Source: a virus. From it: a stretch of 21,899 bases of DNA. The translations under genes and the position numbers were made by a program. The stretch lies in the IMG/VR virus record IMGVR_UViG_3300002180_000029, positions 5,828-27,726 of that record; one strand, given 5' to 3'. Position 1 is the first letter of the stretch. The number at the start of each line of letters is the position of its first letter. Below the pieces are notes generated by a model, which was not told where the DNA came from, searched no databases, and was given only the letters and a program-made list of their open reading frames with translations. Below, piece after piece: positions 13,701 through 20,275 of this stretch.

Positions 13701-14911
13701 CGCAACACCTGGCGGATATAGTACACTACGCTACCCATTGGGAGGCGTTGAACGACATACAAAAAATAACCAAGAACGCCAAGTTTAAAGAAGCAGTCGA
13801 ATCATCTATGGGTAAAGGAGTATACCAACAGTTTGATCCGTGGATAAAAAATATGGCACGACCTTCTCGTACTAAAATAGATACATTTATGGGTAAAGCA
13901 AGACGCAACGTAACCTTCGCTTCACTTGCTTTTGTGCCCAAGATTGCGGTAAAGCAGACTCTATCTTTTGTAACGGCGATGCCAGAAATAGGATACGGTA
14001 ACGCTATTAAAGCCGTAAAAGACTTTGCTCGTAGACCTCGCGAGATACGTGACGCAATAGCAGCAGCGTCACCAGAAATGGCTAACAGGTCTAAAACATG
14101 GAATAGGGACTTGATAGAACTGATGTCAGAGATGACAGAATCGGGCACCAAAGCAACACTGATGAAAGCAGGATTCCTGATGATACACAAAGTTGATGAA
14201 ATTACTGCATCAGTTGTGTGGCATGGCGGATACGAACAAGGTCTTAAACTGTTCAAAGGCAATGCTGAGTTAGCAGTAAACCACGCTAACAGATTAGTTA
14301 GAAAAACTCAGCCGGCTTCTTCTGCTAAAGACACACCTCGTATAATGCGGTCTGGCGAAGGGTGGAGAGCAGTGTCAATGTTCTATTCGTACTGGTCTGT
14401 TTTCCACAATCAGGTTGGTGAAGTAGTAGCAAAAGGTCTGTCAGGTAAGATGTCAGCAACAGAAACAATAGGTACTTTAGCATGGTTAACTATCGCCCCC
14501 GCTGTGGCACAACAGCTAACATCAGCAGCTTGGAACACACTGACTGGCAGAGAGCAAGAAATAGAACACGGCAAAGAGGTGGCGACTGGAGCAGCATTGA
14601 ACGCAATTGGTGGACTTCCGGTGCTAAGAGACATAGGAGCATCCGCACTCAGTGGGTTTGATTACCAAGTATCACCAATTGTTGCGGCACCAAAAGCAGC
14701 TTCGTCTGTGATAAAGACGCCATTCAAACTTTTCGATGACGAAGCAGAATTTAGTAAATACGACGCTGAATCTGCAGCCAAGATGCTAAGTTACTTCACG
14801 ATATTTCCATCAAAAGCTGCCATAACCGCAGTGGAAGGTGCTTTACGAATATACGAAGACGACACAGATGATTATTTTGAGTTAATAGATAGACCACCAT
14901 ATGAAAAATAA
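10745..14911 (+). CDS. Large ejection protein (T7 gp16-like) with N-terminal T4-type lysozyme domain
   Basis: The product has 1388 residues. Residues about 5-150 are a T4-lysozyme-family (GH24) domain: H-E-G-Y, Y-K-D-T and T-V-G-Y-G-H supply E14, D23 and T29, which align with the T4 triad E11, D20 and T26. N-M-T-F-N-L-G and W-R-E-Q-V-G-D-R-S also fit. It would cut peptidoglycan so the ejection channel can cross the wall. A hydrophobic Ala/Gly/Leu segment (about 194-232) may enter the inner membrane. The rest is a very long helical, Lys-rich region of the kind seen in gp16-like proteins, and the C-terminus is acidic. T7 gp16 (1318 residues) uses a different, SLT-type muralytic domain. Palindrome copy 7 lies in frame at residues 837-843. 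The start overlaps the previous stop. Confidence 0.85.
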   Translation: MATQNLISMLKKHEGYRANIYKDTRGFDTVGYGHKVTSPEEYSKGVSEAEAEAMLVQDADRARADAERVFPNLSSYPSEKQDAFVNMTFNLGASGVLGFKNMHTELQKGDKTDWDVVGQHMYDSKWREQVGDRSTELIDIIKKKEEAEAEVKEEADSFEKMKKDYGVGDSFERMQAEYKTQQIIAEDQGIDEDYLLPVTAAISASSAFLFGLPAGLVAGGASLITEAGSAILGKFAKKVDPALEFPVYFASQVVSAFSFENWLINNTVKKLATAAPKFWTKEFAVAERNGWLSKEFISDTSDIVRNMDMGTKGANKKLLNLYKQQAYDYRLGKVGKRLEKLEKVPSKVAEAKDVITQLSKKKTLLDSDYRRLARIAKEDAYIEYMPKFNKFKNNAVNKAANEKWQALPTRDLVEALRADGGIPKNYKFVSPEVAEAFAKRHPDLLSKTDKAAQLESIARGFDYESVDDVVLSVFNTPNKKQLRRIASAELKSDFDKVFINEISSRVAAKEADYLYELHGKTKGWKAGRISKQKHIEATRRSEGKLPAKLVAMEVKAGKRATSKLLEILQKTTKKDITHLQRAHAQKLAEFQAAVRVERKLKVINRRLQRSIGIDGEYGAQLDKLLAPLYNKAAGRPAEHMWKFLTRKYYDEVSIGADILIKRYNDLLQTLPFTGRTFLDLTYNQAKDLDNFVRAFKFVAENDRWITRIGEKYRLKHLVSEIYNTAKTTIPKAKLLQPRVTGSQLEELSRGSLGKLANARESLADVAGGALASLKRIEPICIQLDGFKNFGPAWKNIFNRTVQAETAKEALGSKVFGKYEEIFAAHKAATGLKPSKYWTATSGNLNGLAINKETAVLMALNSKHPNNMEAMLSGLRVSKEAMINFLDGAMSTADKKLVNDVLDTLDELYPLLAEIYKKKTGLVLPRPEGGRYFPILRDSNFSNISESIDDVFLDTGSDLFYTEVKKTFMKARVGGVKAVKLDFRGLTQHLADIVHYATHWEALNDIQKITKNAKFKEAVESSMGKGVYQQFDPWIKNMARPSRTKIDTFMGKARRNVTFASLAFVPKIAVKQTLSFVTAMPEIGYGNAIKAVKDFARRPREIRDAIAAASPEMANRSKTWNRDLIELMSEMTESGTKATLMKAGFLMIHKVDEITASVVWHGGYEQGLKLFKGNAELAVNHANRLVRKTQPASSAKDTPRIMRSGEGWRAVSMFYSYWSVFHNQVGEVVAKGLSGKMSATETIGTLAWLTIAPAVAQQLTSAAWNTLTGREQEIEHGKEVATGAALNAIGGLPVLRDIGASALSGFDYQVSPIVAAPKAASSVIKTPFKLFDDEAEFSKYDAESAAKMLSYFTIFPSKAAITAVEGALRIYEDDTDDYFELIDRPPYEK
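13255..13274 (-). repeat. Dispersed 20-bp palindrome, copy 7 (CA orientation), inside the gp16-like gene
   Basis: GACTGCCACCAGTGGCAATC, with one arm mismatch (C opposite A at positions 3 and 18). It encodes T-A-T-S-G-N in the same phase as copies 4 and 6, in a predicted loop after W837. Confidence 0.95.
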
Positions 14912-14914
14912 CGA

Positions 14915-14934
14915 GATTGCCACTGGTGGCAATC
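14915..14934 (+). repeat. Dispersed 20-bp palindrome, copy 8 (TG orientation)
   Basis: GATTGCCACTGGTGGCAATC, with perfect arms. It lies three bases after the gp16-like stop and sixteen before the fibre ATG, just upstream of the fibre's AGGAG. Confidence 0.95.
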
Positions 14935-14950
14935 ACAATAGGAGCATATT

Positions 14951-16288
14951 ATGACAGTATCAGGAGGCCTTGCAAGAAACGATTATAACGGCAATGATAT
15001 AACTACTGAGTTTGCTGTGACTTTTAAATTTATTTTAAACTCAGATGTGCAAGCTATTTTATATAACGCTGTTACTGCTGTTGAAACTACTCTTGTTGAG
15101 AGTACTAACTATACTTTAACAGGGGCTGGTGAAGAATCAGGTGGAACTCTAACAATGCTCGTGGCACCAACATCTGACGAGACTCTTACTTTTGTAAGGA
15201 ATTTAGTATTCTCTCAAACATACGATTATATAGAGCATACCACATTCCCAGCTGAATCACACGAAACTGCTCTTGACAAGTTGACAATGCTACTGCAACA
15301 ATTGGACGAGTCAATGACACGGGTTCTTAGACAGTCCGTATCACAGTCTGGATCGTTGGAGTTGCCAATAGCTATCGCCGATATGTTTCTTAGGTGGTCA
15401 GCGGATGGCAGTTTAGTTAATTTCGATATAGCTGATCTTGGTGCGTATAGTGTAACACCATACGCCGAAACAATATTAGAGTGTGTGACTTCCTCAGAAG
15501 CCAGGGGAGTCCTCGAAATAGACGCAACCTATGCTGTTACCGCACAAGCAGTGCCAGATAGAACAGTTACTATTTCTGAGTTGGTTGTGTTCTTTGGTAG
15601 CAGCAGAGTCGATTACGAAGGGATAGCGGCCGCCGATATGGGGACAGGTGGTGACTTTGAGACATCAACCCTCACAGCTTCGTACTACAACAAGCTCCTA
15701 TTTACTCTTGATTCGTCTGGTACTCTTAATTCACACGAGGGTACAGCGTCCGCCACGATTGGTGGGGTGGTGGAACCAACATTACCAAGCGACGAATTCC
15801 CTATTTGTGTGATACTGTTCCAAGATGATGGCAGTGCTACTCCTGGCACAATTTTGGCTATATCACAAACAGCAATAACACAAACTCTACGTATTAATTC
15901 AGCACAGTTTTCAGAAGTAGTTAAGGACACTACCCCACAACTTGGTGGTGAGTTAGACGCACAAGCGCACTCAATAGGGTTTACTCTACAAGTAGCAACA
16001 GGTGGTGGGGCTACCACAGTGGACTGGAAATTAGGTAATAAAGCAAAGCACACTTTTGGGGCACAAAATGAAACATTTACATTCACTGCTCCATCTAAGC
16101 CATGTAGCTTAATGCTTATGCTGGTGCAAGATGCTGTTGGCTCCAGGACAGTAACATGGCCAGTGTCAGTAAAATGGCCAAGTGGTATAGCACCAATTAT
16201 CAGCACAGATCCAAATAGCGTGGATATAATAAGCTTCTTTTATGATGGCACAAACTACAACGGAGCAGCGAGTCTTGATTTCCAATAG
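14951..16288 (+). CDS. Tail fibre protein with T7-type N-terminal attachment domain
   Basis: The product has 445 residues. Residues about 1-150 are the T7-type fibre N-terminal domain that docks on the portal/nozzle complex: an N-D-Y-x-G-N-D-x-T-T-E-F-x-V-x-F-K-F opening, then Y-D-Y-I-E-H-T-x-F-P-A-E-S-H-E-T-A-L-D-K-L-T-M-L-L-Q-Q-L-D-E. A middle beta-rich region (about 175-320) includes S-Y-Y-N-K-L-L-F-T-L-D-S-S-G-T-L. A C-terminal module (about 325-445) starts D-T-T-P-Q-L-G-G-E-L-D-A and contains G-S-R-T-V-T-W and V-K-W-P-S-G, as found at the ends of many phage and prophage fibres. No tailspike enzyme is visible, so the next gene may supply the distal adhesin. TAGGAG precedes the start. Confidence 0.85.
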   Translation: MTVSGGLARNDYNGNDITTEFAVTFKFILNSDVQAILYNAVTAVETTLVESTNYTLTGAGEESGGTLTMLVAPTSDETLTFVRNLVFSQTYDYIEHTTFPAESHETALDKLTMLLQQLDESMTRVLRQSVSQSGSLELPIAIADMFLRWSADGSLVNFDIADLGAYSVTPYAETILECVTSSEARGVLEIDATYAVTAQAVPDRTVTISELVVFFGSSRVDYEGIAAADMGTGGDFETSTLTASYYNKLLFTLDSSGTLNSHEGTASATIGGVVEPTLPSDEFPICVILFQDDGSATPGTILAISQTAITQTLRINSAQFSEVVKDTTPQLGGELDAQAHSIGFTLQVATGGGATTVDWKLGNKAKHTFGAQNETFTFTAPSKPCSLMLMLVQDAVGSRTVTWPVSVKWPSGIAPIISTDPNSVDIISFFYDGTNYNGAASLDFQ

Positions 16289-16297
16289 GAGTACATT

Positions 16298-17230
16298 ATG
16301 GGTTTAAGATACGGTAGTGGAATAGACGGCGATGTAACGATATCAGTAGATACTGTTCTGACTGAGGATAAGAATTATTATAATTTGTCAATCGCTGTAG
16401 ACAAAACTCTTGATACCGCAGGGTATATTGTTAGGGTTAAAAATGTACTAAACAACTTAGGAACTATAACTAACAATAGTTCAAACGCAGGCGGTGATGC
16501 TACTTCTGGAGGAGCTACAACAACCTCTGAGGGTGACGGAGAAGCTGGAGTAGACGGTAGAGTTGGTGGTAGTGGCGCCGGTGTGAGCGGTGGGAGTGGG
16601 GGTGCAGGCGCTTGCCAGCATCACCAACCACCAGTTGGCGACACCCTACACACAGACGGCGGAGCGGGTGGTGATGGTGGAGCAGGTGGTAGATATGGCG
16701 GAACAGTAGATGTCTACGCAAGAACACTAACTAACACAGGTAGTATCGACGCCAATGGCGGAGATGGTGGAGATGGAGGCAATGGTGATGATGGTGAGTT
16801 TGAGGAAGGAGTGGCAAGAAATTCACCAGAACAAGAACCGTACCAAATCGATATTGCGTCTGGCGGCGGCGGCGGCGGTGGCGGCGGCTGCGGAGGCAAT
16901 GGGGGTGTAGTTACATTATACTACGACAACAGAACTGAGGGTACTGTCACAGCTGCAGCAGGTGGAGGTGGCGCTGGCGGAACTGGTGGTTCGGGCTTTA
17001 CTTGCAGTCATCTCACACCCGGAGGCACGACGTACTCAGGAGGCGTATACGGTGCTGGCGGCGGCTCAGAGGCGAACGACGGTGGTTGCGGTGGTGATGG
17101 CGTCGAAGCAACAGGTGCGTCTGGTGATGGTGATGATGGCGTGTGTGGTGAGGATGGCTCAGCAGGTAGTATTTCGTGGAACTACGAACAGGCTTCTTCT
17201 GGTGCGTTGTTCTTTGGTGCTAACTTTTAA
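16298..17230 (+). CDS. Glycine-rich fibre tip / adhesin
   Basis: The product has 310 residues. It starts with a beta segment (about 1-60) of the repeated phage-adhesin type: G-D-V-T-I-S-V-D, Y-Y-N-L-S-I-A-V-D-K-T-L, and G-Y-I-V-R-V-K-N-V-L-N-N-L-G-T-I. After that it has long glycine runs broken by D, A, T and S (about 65-300), including nine consecutive Gly. Such Gly-rich blocks form polyglycine bundles in phage adhesins such as those of the gp38 type, exposing variable loops that bind the receptor. Several cysteines stand alone within Gly blocks. Local GC content is well above that of the neighbours because of GGC/GGT codons. It starts nine bases after the fibre stop with its own AGGAG, so the two are probably one operon and one fibre assembly. 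The receptor role is inferred. Confidence 0.7.
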   Translation: MGLRYGSGIDGDVTISVDTVLTEDKNYYNLSIAVDKTLDTAGYIVRVKNVLNNLGTITNNSSNAGGDATSGGATTTSEGDGEAGVDGRVGGSGAGVSGGSGGAGACQHHQPPVGDTLHTDGGAGGDGGAGGRYGGTVDVYARTLTNTGSIDANGGDGGDGGNGDDGEFEEGVARNSPEQEPYQIDIASGGGGGGGGGCGGNGGVVTLYYDNRTEGTVTAAAGGGGAGGTGGSGFTCSHLTPGGTTYSGGVYGAGGGSEANDGGCGGDGVEATGASGDGDDGVCGEDGSAGSISWNYEQASSGALFFGANF

Positions 17231-17235
17231 CTCAA

Positions 17236-17255
17236 GATTGCCACTGGTGGCAGTC
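17236..17255 (+). repeat. Dispersed 20-bp palindrome, copy 9 (TG orientation)
   Basis: GATTGCCACTGGTGGCAGTC, with T opposite G at positions 3 and 18 (a wobble pair in RNA). It lies five bases after the adhesin stop and fourteen before the next ATG, upstream of AGGGGG. Confidence 0.95.
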
Positions 17256-17269
17256 TGAATAGGGGGATT

Positions 17270-17497
17270 ATGGATGATTGGATTAGGATTGTGTGCTCTG
17301 CTATTGCCGCTTCTGTGCTGACAGTACTTGGTTTTGCTCCTCGCCTTAGCAGAGTTGAAAGGGATGTTAATGATAAGTTGGACAAAGAAGTTTTCATAGA
17401 AGTACGAAGACACATTGACGACAAGTTCAAAGCACAAGAAGAGTTGTTAAAAGTTATTCATGCTTCAATAAAAGATAAGAAAGGAGGTGGGGTGTAG
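17270..17497 (+). CDS. Small membrane-anchored coiled-coil protein, possible lysis protein
   Basis: The product has 75 residues with a single N-terminal hydrophobic helix (about 4-24, I-R-I-V-C-S-A-I-A-A-S-V-L-T-V-L-G-F), then charged heptad-like helices (about 27-68) and a Lys/Gly tail. One membrane helix plus a coiled coil, directly after the fibre genes, resembles small holin or inner-membrane spanin-like proteins, but it is shorter than a typical Rz. No separate endolysin is in the window. The lysis role is a guess from position and topology. AGGGGG precedes ATG 17270. Confidence 0.5.
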   Translation: MDDWIRIVCSAIAASVLTVLGFAPRLSRVERDVNDKLDKEVFIEVRRHIDDKFKAQEELLKVIHASIKDKKGGGV

Positions 17498-17525
17498 GAA
17501 GTATTTCTGGTTTTGTTAGTTATCT

Positions 17526-17531
17526 TATAAT
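17526..17531 (+). promoter_or_regulatory. Possible -10 box before the secreted DUF4214 gene
   Basis: A perfect TATAAT stands in the 60-base gap before the 17558 gene. No good -35 is seen 16-18 bases upstream, where the sequence is only T-rich, so this is a weak promoter candidate. Confidence 0.3.
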
Positions 17532-17557
17532 CTATTAAACACAAAAGGGAATAAAAT

Positions 17558-18112
17558 ATGAAAAAGTTTCTTGTAGTACAAATTGTTGCACTGGTTGTTT
17601 TGCTTTGTTCGTCTATTAACAGTTTCGCTGAACTTAGCGTACTTAATTATATCAGGGCGACGCACTTTTATACGTGTATGTATAACAAACCGGGAGAAGC
17701 TGCTGGCTTGGAGTATTGGGCTACGGATATAGTGAACAGGGGTGAAGAAGCAGTTGCCGAATCATTTGTTAACTGTGTAGAACTCGATATAGGCGCAATG
17801 AATAATGCCCAGTTCATCACAAGAATGTATGTTATGGCCTTAAACAGGATGCCGGACGAAGAAGGGCTTGATTACTGGATTCAAAGAGCGAACTCAACAA
17901 CAAAAGGAACTTTGATGCGTGAGTTTATAGGGGGCATTATAAACTCTCGCGACAACCACCCTGACGATGATCTGTTCGCTAACAAGGTAACTGTTGGTAT
18001 CGTATACGGATGGGCGCAAGAAATACCTGATGTATGCCCAACTAACTATTATAGCTATTTGGGGGTTACAGAAGACCTTGCTACAGTGCAAGCGGCGATA
18101 GACCAATTCTAA
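17558..18112 (+). CDS. Secreted DUF4214 domain protein
   Basis: The product has 184 residues. Residues 1-24 are a Sec signal peptide: M-K-K, a long hydrophobic core, and an S-F-A cleavage site. There is no canonical lipobox around C17. The mature part resembles DUF4214, with two diverged copies of the pattern Y-x-x-x-x-(N/R)-x-P-(G/D)-E-x-x-G-L-x-Y-W. One is at about residues 40-55 and one at about 90-110 (M-Y-V-M-A-L-N-R-M-P-D-E-E-G-L-D-Y-W). DUF4214 is mostly seen in bacterial surface and calcium-binding secreted proteins, and its function is unknown. An exported phage copy could act at the cell surface, for instance in exclusion or adhesion, or modify the host as a prophage-carried gene. 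It has its own spacer with a possible promoter and is followed by a GC-rich hairpin. Confidence 0.72.
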   Translation: MKKFLVVQIVALVVLLCSSINSFAELSVLNYIRATHFYTCMYNKPGEAAGLEYWATDIVNRGEEAVAESFVNCVELDIGAMNNAQFITRMYVMALNRMPDEEGLDYWIQRANSTTKGTLMREFIGGIINSRDNHPDDDLFANKVTVGIVYGWAQEIPDVCPTNYYSYLGVTEDLATVQAAIDQF

Positions 18113-18119
18113 CATAACC

Positions 18120-18139
18120 GGTGGGCGTAAAAGCCCACC
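18120..18139 (+). terminator. GC-rich hairpin after the DUF4214 gene (terminator-like)
   Basis: GGTGGGC (18120-18126) and GCCCACC (18133-18139) form a perfect 7-bp stem around GTAAAA, eight bases after the stop codon. No U-tract follows, so it may be a weak or Rho-assisted terminator or an mRNA-end protector. Confidence 0.45.
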
Positions 18140-18159
18140 ACATCTTTGAAAGGCGAACA

Positions 18160-18363
18160 ATGCGAAAGTTATACGAAGAAGCAGAGAAGTTGGCAAGACA
18201 AGCTACTGCACTTGGGGATGATTTATTCTATCATAGCCCTGGGGCAGTTCGTGTTGATGATGTGGCTAAGACTCTGCATGATATTGGTGCCGAATACGGA
18301 AACTTGAGTATGTTGTTTAATAATCTTAGAGTAAAAATATTGAACCATAGGGAGTCGTCATGA
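18160..18363 (+). CDS. Small helical protein of unknown function
   Basis: The product has 67 residues from ATG 18160, preceded by GAAAGGCG. An earlier GTG at 18121 lies inside the hairpin and is not used in this call. The sequence is charged and helical (M-R-K-L-Y-E-E-A-E-K-L-A-R-Q-A-T-A-L-G-D-D) with no membrane segment. I do not recognise the family. Its last bases overlap the DUF1353 start (ATGA), so the two are probably translated together. Confidence 0.6.
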   Translation: MRKLYEEAEKLARQATALGDDLFYHSPGAVRVDDVAKTLHDIGAEYGNLSMLFNNLRVKILNHRESS

Positions 18364-18737
18364 CAATAGCAGCTACGATGCCAGTAACAAGAATAGTTGA
18401 CTATAAGTACTCAGTGCTAACTGAACCTTTTAGATGCTATTCTAAAGTGCTACAAAAATGGATCACTATCCCTGTTGGCTTCCACACTGATTGGGAGTCT
18501 GTTCCGCTTATAAAAGGAACTTCTAAAGTCTCTGGCCTTGTACATGATTATCTTTGCAGGATAGATAGTAATCCCGTAGTTGACAAGAAGACAGCAGCAA
18601 AAGTGTACTTGGAATTTATGAAGTACAGGGGAACTTCGTTTGTTAGACGATTAGTTAAATACTTAGCTGTATGTATAGCAGTTGGATATTTTCATAAGTT
18701 GCACACGCAAGATAAACTTAGCATACGTAAACATTAG
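18360..18737 (+). CDS. DUF1353 phage protein
   Basis: The product has 125 residues and shows the DUF1353 signature: I-P-V-G-F-H-T-D-W-E-S-V-P (about 38-50), then L-V-H-D-Y-L-C-R (about 60-67), then K-T-A-A-K-V-Y-L-E-F-M-K-Y-R-G (about 77-91). Conserved D, H and D residues suggest a small metal-dependent or hydrolase-like site, but the function of the family is unknown. It is widespread in tailed phages, often near fibre, holin or lysis genes, as here. The C-terminal part has a mildly hydrophobic helix (about 98-112). GGGAG precedes the start. Confidence 0.8.
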   Translation: MTIAATMPVTRIVDYKYSVLTEPFRCYSKVLQKWITIPVGFHTDWESVPLIKGTSKVSGLVHDYLCRIDSNPVVDKKTAAKVYLEFMKYRGTSFVRRLVKYLAVCIAVGYFHKLHTQDKLSIRKH

Positions 18738-18752
18738 AAAAGGAGTTCAATC

Positions 18753-19058
18753 ATGAGTGGACACAGAAACACAGTATTAGTCGCATGTGGTACTTGGATA
18801 AACAATATACTGAACGTAACAGTTGGCGATGCGACCTGGACGGCGATTACTCTTGGTGGTACTGATAAGTGCAGAGCTATAGAAGCGGGTCTTCGTTCAG
18901 GTGGCGTATGGAAATTATCAAATGCCGATGATGGAGCTACCTACAGAACTGTAGATAGCAATATAGCAATGGACATTATAAAAGAATCCGACAAAACACT
19001 ATTCTACGCACAAACAGATTCTGGTGCGGATACTTTAGAGTGTATACTGTTGGATTAG
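18753..19058 (+). CDS. Small beta-rich protein of unknown function
   Basis: The product has 101 residues with alternating hydrophobic strands and a pattern of the type G-L-R-S-G-G-V-W-K-L-S (about 46-56), then L-F-Y-A-Q-T-D-S-G-A-D-T-L-E-C-I-L-L-D at the end. The style resembles small structural phage proteins near fibre genes. I do not recognise a family. AAAAGGAG precedes ATG 18753. It lies between the DUF1353 and leucine-rich-repeat genes and is cotranscribed with them by spacing. Confidence 0.6.
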   Translation: MSGHRNTVLVACGTWINNILNVTVGDATWTAITLGGTDKCRAIEAGLRSGGVWKLSNADDGATYRTVDSNIAMDIIKESDKTLFYAQTDSGADTLECILLD

Positions 19059-19075
19059 TGAAAAGGGAGTTTAGG

Positions 19076-19861
19076 ATGACTCATTTACGAAAGTATCTAA
19101 ACACACATATCAGAACACCTAATATTTGGGGCGGCGGTGCACCTGAACTTGAGTTTACCAATGCAGGTGCAACTCTATCTCCTACTATACAGGTAACCGG
19201 AACTCCTGAGATCCTCTGGACTTGGAGTGACGGCACAACAGATAATGTTGCTAATCCCGGTGAGAAGACACTTACAGGGACGCATACACTGCTGGTCACA
19301 CCTTGGTCTGCTGTTACAAGAATTCTATTCAATGGAGATGGCTTAACTGGGCCATTTGAAACTAAAGAGTGGGAAAATATAGAACATCTTGTGCTCTATG
19401 AAAATGCTAATACTGGCAAGTTTGTCACCTACGCATGGGAGGATATAAAATACTTATGGATTTTTGATAATGATTTTGATGGTGAGCTTGTTACCCACCC
19501 ATGGGAAAATATGCTGGAAATGTGGATGTATGGCCTTGATGTTACAGGTAACTTCGCTTTTCACCCTTGGGTTAACTTAATTAAACTCTATCTACAAGGT
19601 AATAATCATTCTTCTGTGTCTGGTAGTTTGCAAACGCAAATAAAAATGACTGTGCTTTACTTATCTGGTAATAATGTTTCTTCACAGGTAGAAATAGACA
19701 AAGTATATTCTGACCTACTTGTTAATGCTGCTGACGCTGGTCGTGTGTCTGTGTGTACTGTCAACACATCTGGAGCTAACATGTCGGCCCCTTCCGCAGC
19801 AGGTATAGCTGATGCAGCAACACTGGTAACGACTTACGGTTGGACAGTAACTCACGCATAA
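19076..19861 (+). CDS. Leucine-rich-repeat protein, probable virion or surface binding protein
   Basis: The product has 261 residues from ATG 19076, since the in-frame ATG 19040 lies in the previous gene. Residues about 20-75 look like a PKD-type beta domain (W-T-W-S-D-G-T-T-D, T-H-T-L-L-V). Residues about 80-205 are five or six repeats of about 22 residues with an L-x-L-x-x-N/D frame and a conserved W-(E/V)-(N/D)-(I/M/L) element. The C-terminal cap (about 205-261) contains G-A-N-M-S-A-P-S and ends G-W-T-V-T-H, as in leucine-rich-repeat proteins found in other phages. It has no signal peptide, which argues for a virion or cytoplasmic protein. It may bind a receptor, but the role is inferred. 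GGGAGTTTAGG precedes the start. Confidence 0.72.
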   Translation: MTHLRKYLNTHIRTPNIWGGGAPELEFTNAGATLSPTIQVTGTPEILWTWSDGTTDNVANPGEKTLTGTHTLLVTPWSAVTRILFNGDGLTGPFETKEWENIEHLVLYENANTGKFVTYAWEDIKYLWIFDNDFDGELVTHPWENMLEMWMYGLDVTGNFAFHPWVNLIKLYLQGNNHSSVSGSLQTQIKMTVLYLSGNNVSSQVEIDKVYSDLLVNAADAGRVSVCTVNTSGANMSAPSAAGIADAATLVTTYGWTVTHA

Positions 19862-19872
19862 AGGAGGTAACA

Positions 19873-20265
19873 ATGGCTGTACCTGAAGTAATAACAGAAA
19901 TAATACAAGATAGACCAACTTCTAAGACTCTTACAAAAGAAAAGTCTTGGAGATTAGTTTACGGTAGTAATAATGAGGTCACTAATTTATTCGAAAGCGC
20001 TGGTGTGACTTATGCACCCAACTTCATGAAGTGCTTTGAGACAAATGAAGAAGCTGGTCTTTATATCGAAAGCGAATATTTAAAATGTCATAAGGCTGTG
20101 ATAAAAGACGGAGTTGTTGAGAGTTTAACAGAGATTAAAACTAACATGGCCGTAACATTAAAAATAGGTGAATACGCTTTCTACTCTGCTGATCTCGATG
20201 ATTTTAGAACACACGCACGTGAACAAAAGTGGGATATTGAGAAGGTTATAGATATACTGTACTAA
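19873..20265 (+). CDS. Unknown small protein, last gene of the + strand module
   Basis: The product has 130 residues from ATG 19873, chosen because AAAGGAGGT (19860-19868) sits just before it. The in-frame ATG at 19840 lies inside the upstream gene. It is mixed alpha/beta, has an acidic C-terminus ending V-I-D-I-L-Y, and has no membrane segment or recognised motif. It closes the late operon and is followed by the two-way terminator. Confidence 0.6.
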   Translation: MAVPEVITEIIQDRPTSKTLTKEKSWRLVYGSNNEVTNLFESAGVTYAPNFMKCFETNEEAGLYIESEYLKCHKAVIKDGVVESLTEIKTNMAVTLKIGEYAFYSADLDDFRTHAREQKWDIEKVIDILY

Positions 20266-20275
20266 ACCTAAACAC

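Noticed and set aside
15749-15780. Imperfect GCCAC...GGTGG match in the fibre gene
   Set aside because: It has a four-base centre and lacks the outer arms of the 20-mer. It is a chance partial match.
1730-17255. The palindrome as a phage RNA polymerase promoter
   Set aside because: Single-subunit polymerase promoters are asymmetric. Here the motif is palindromic, occurs in both orientations and lies within genes.
14951-19861. Diversity-generating retroelement acting on the fibre genes
   Set aside because: No reverse transcriptase and no near-identical template/variable pair with A-to-N differences were seen in this window.
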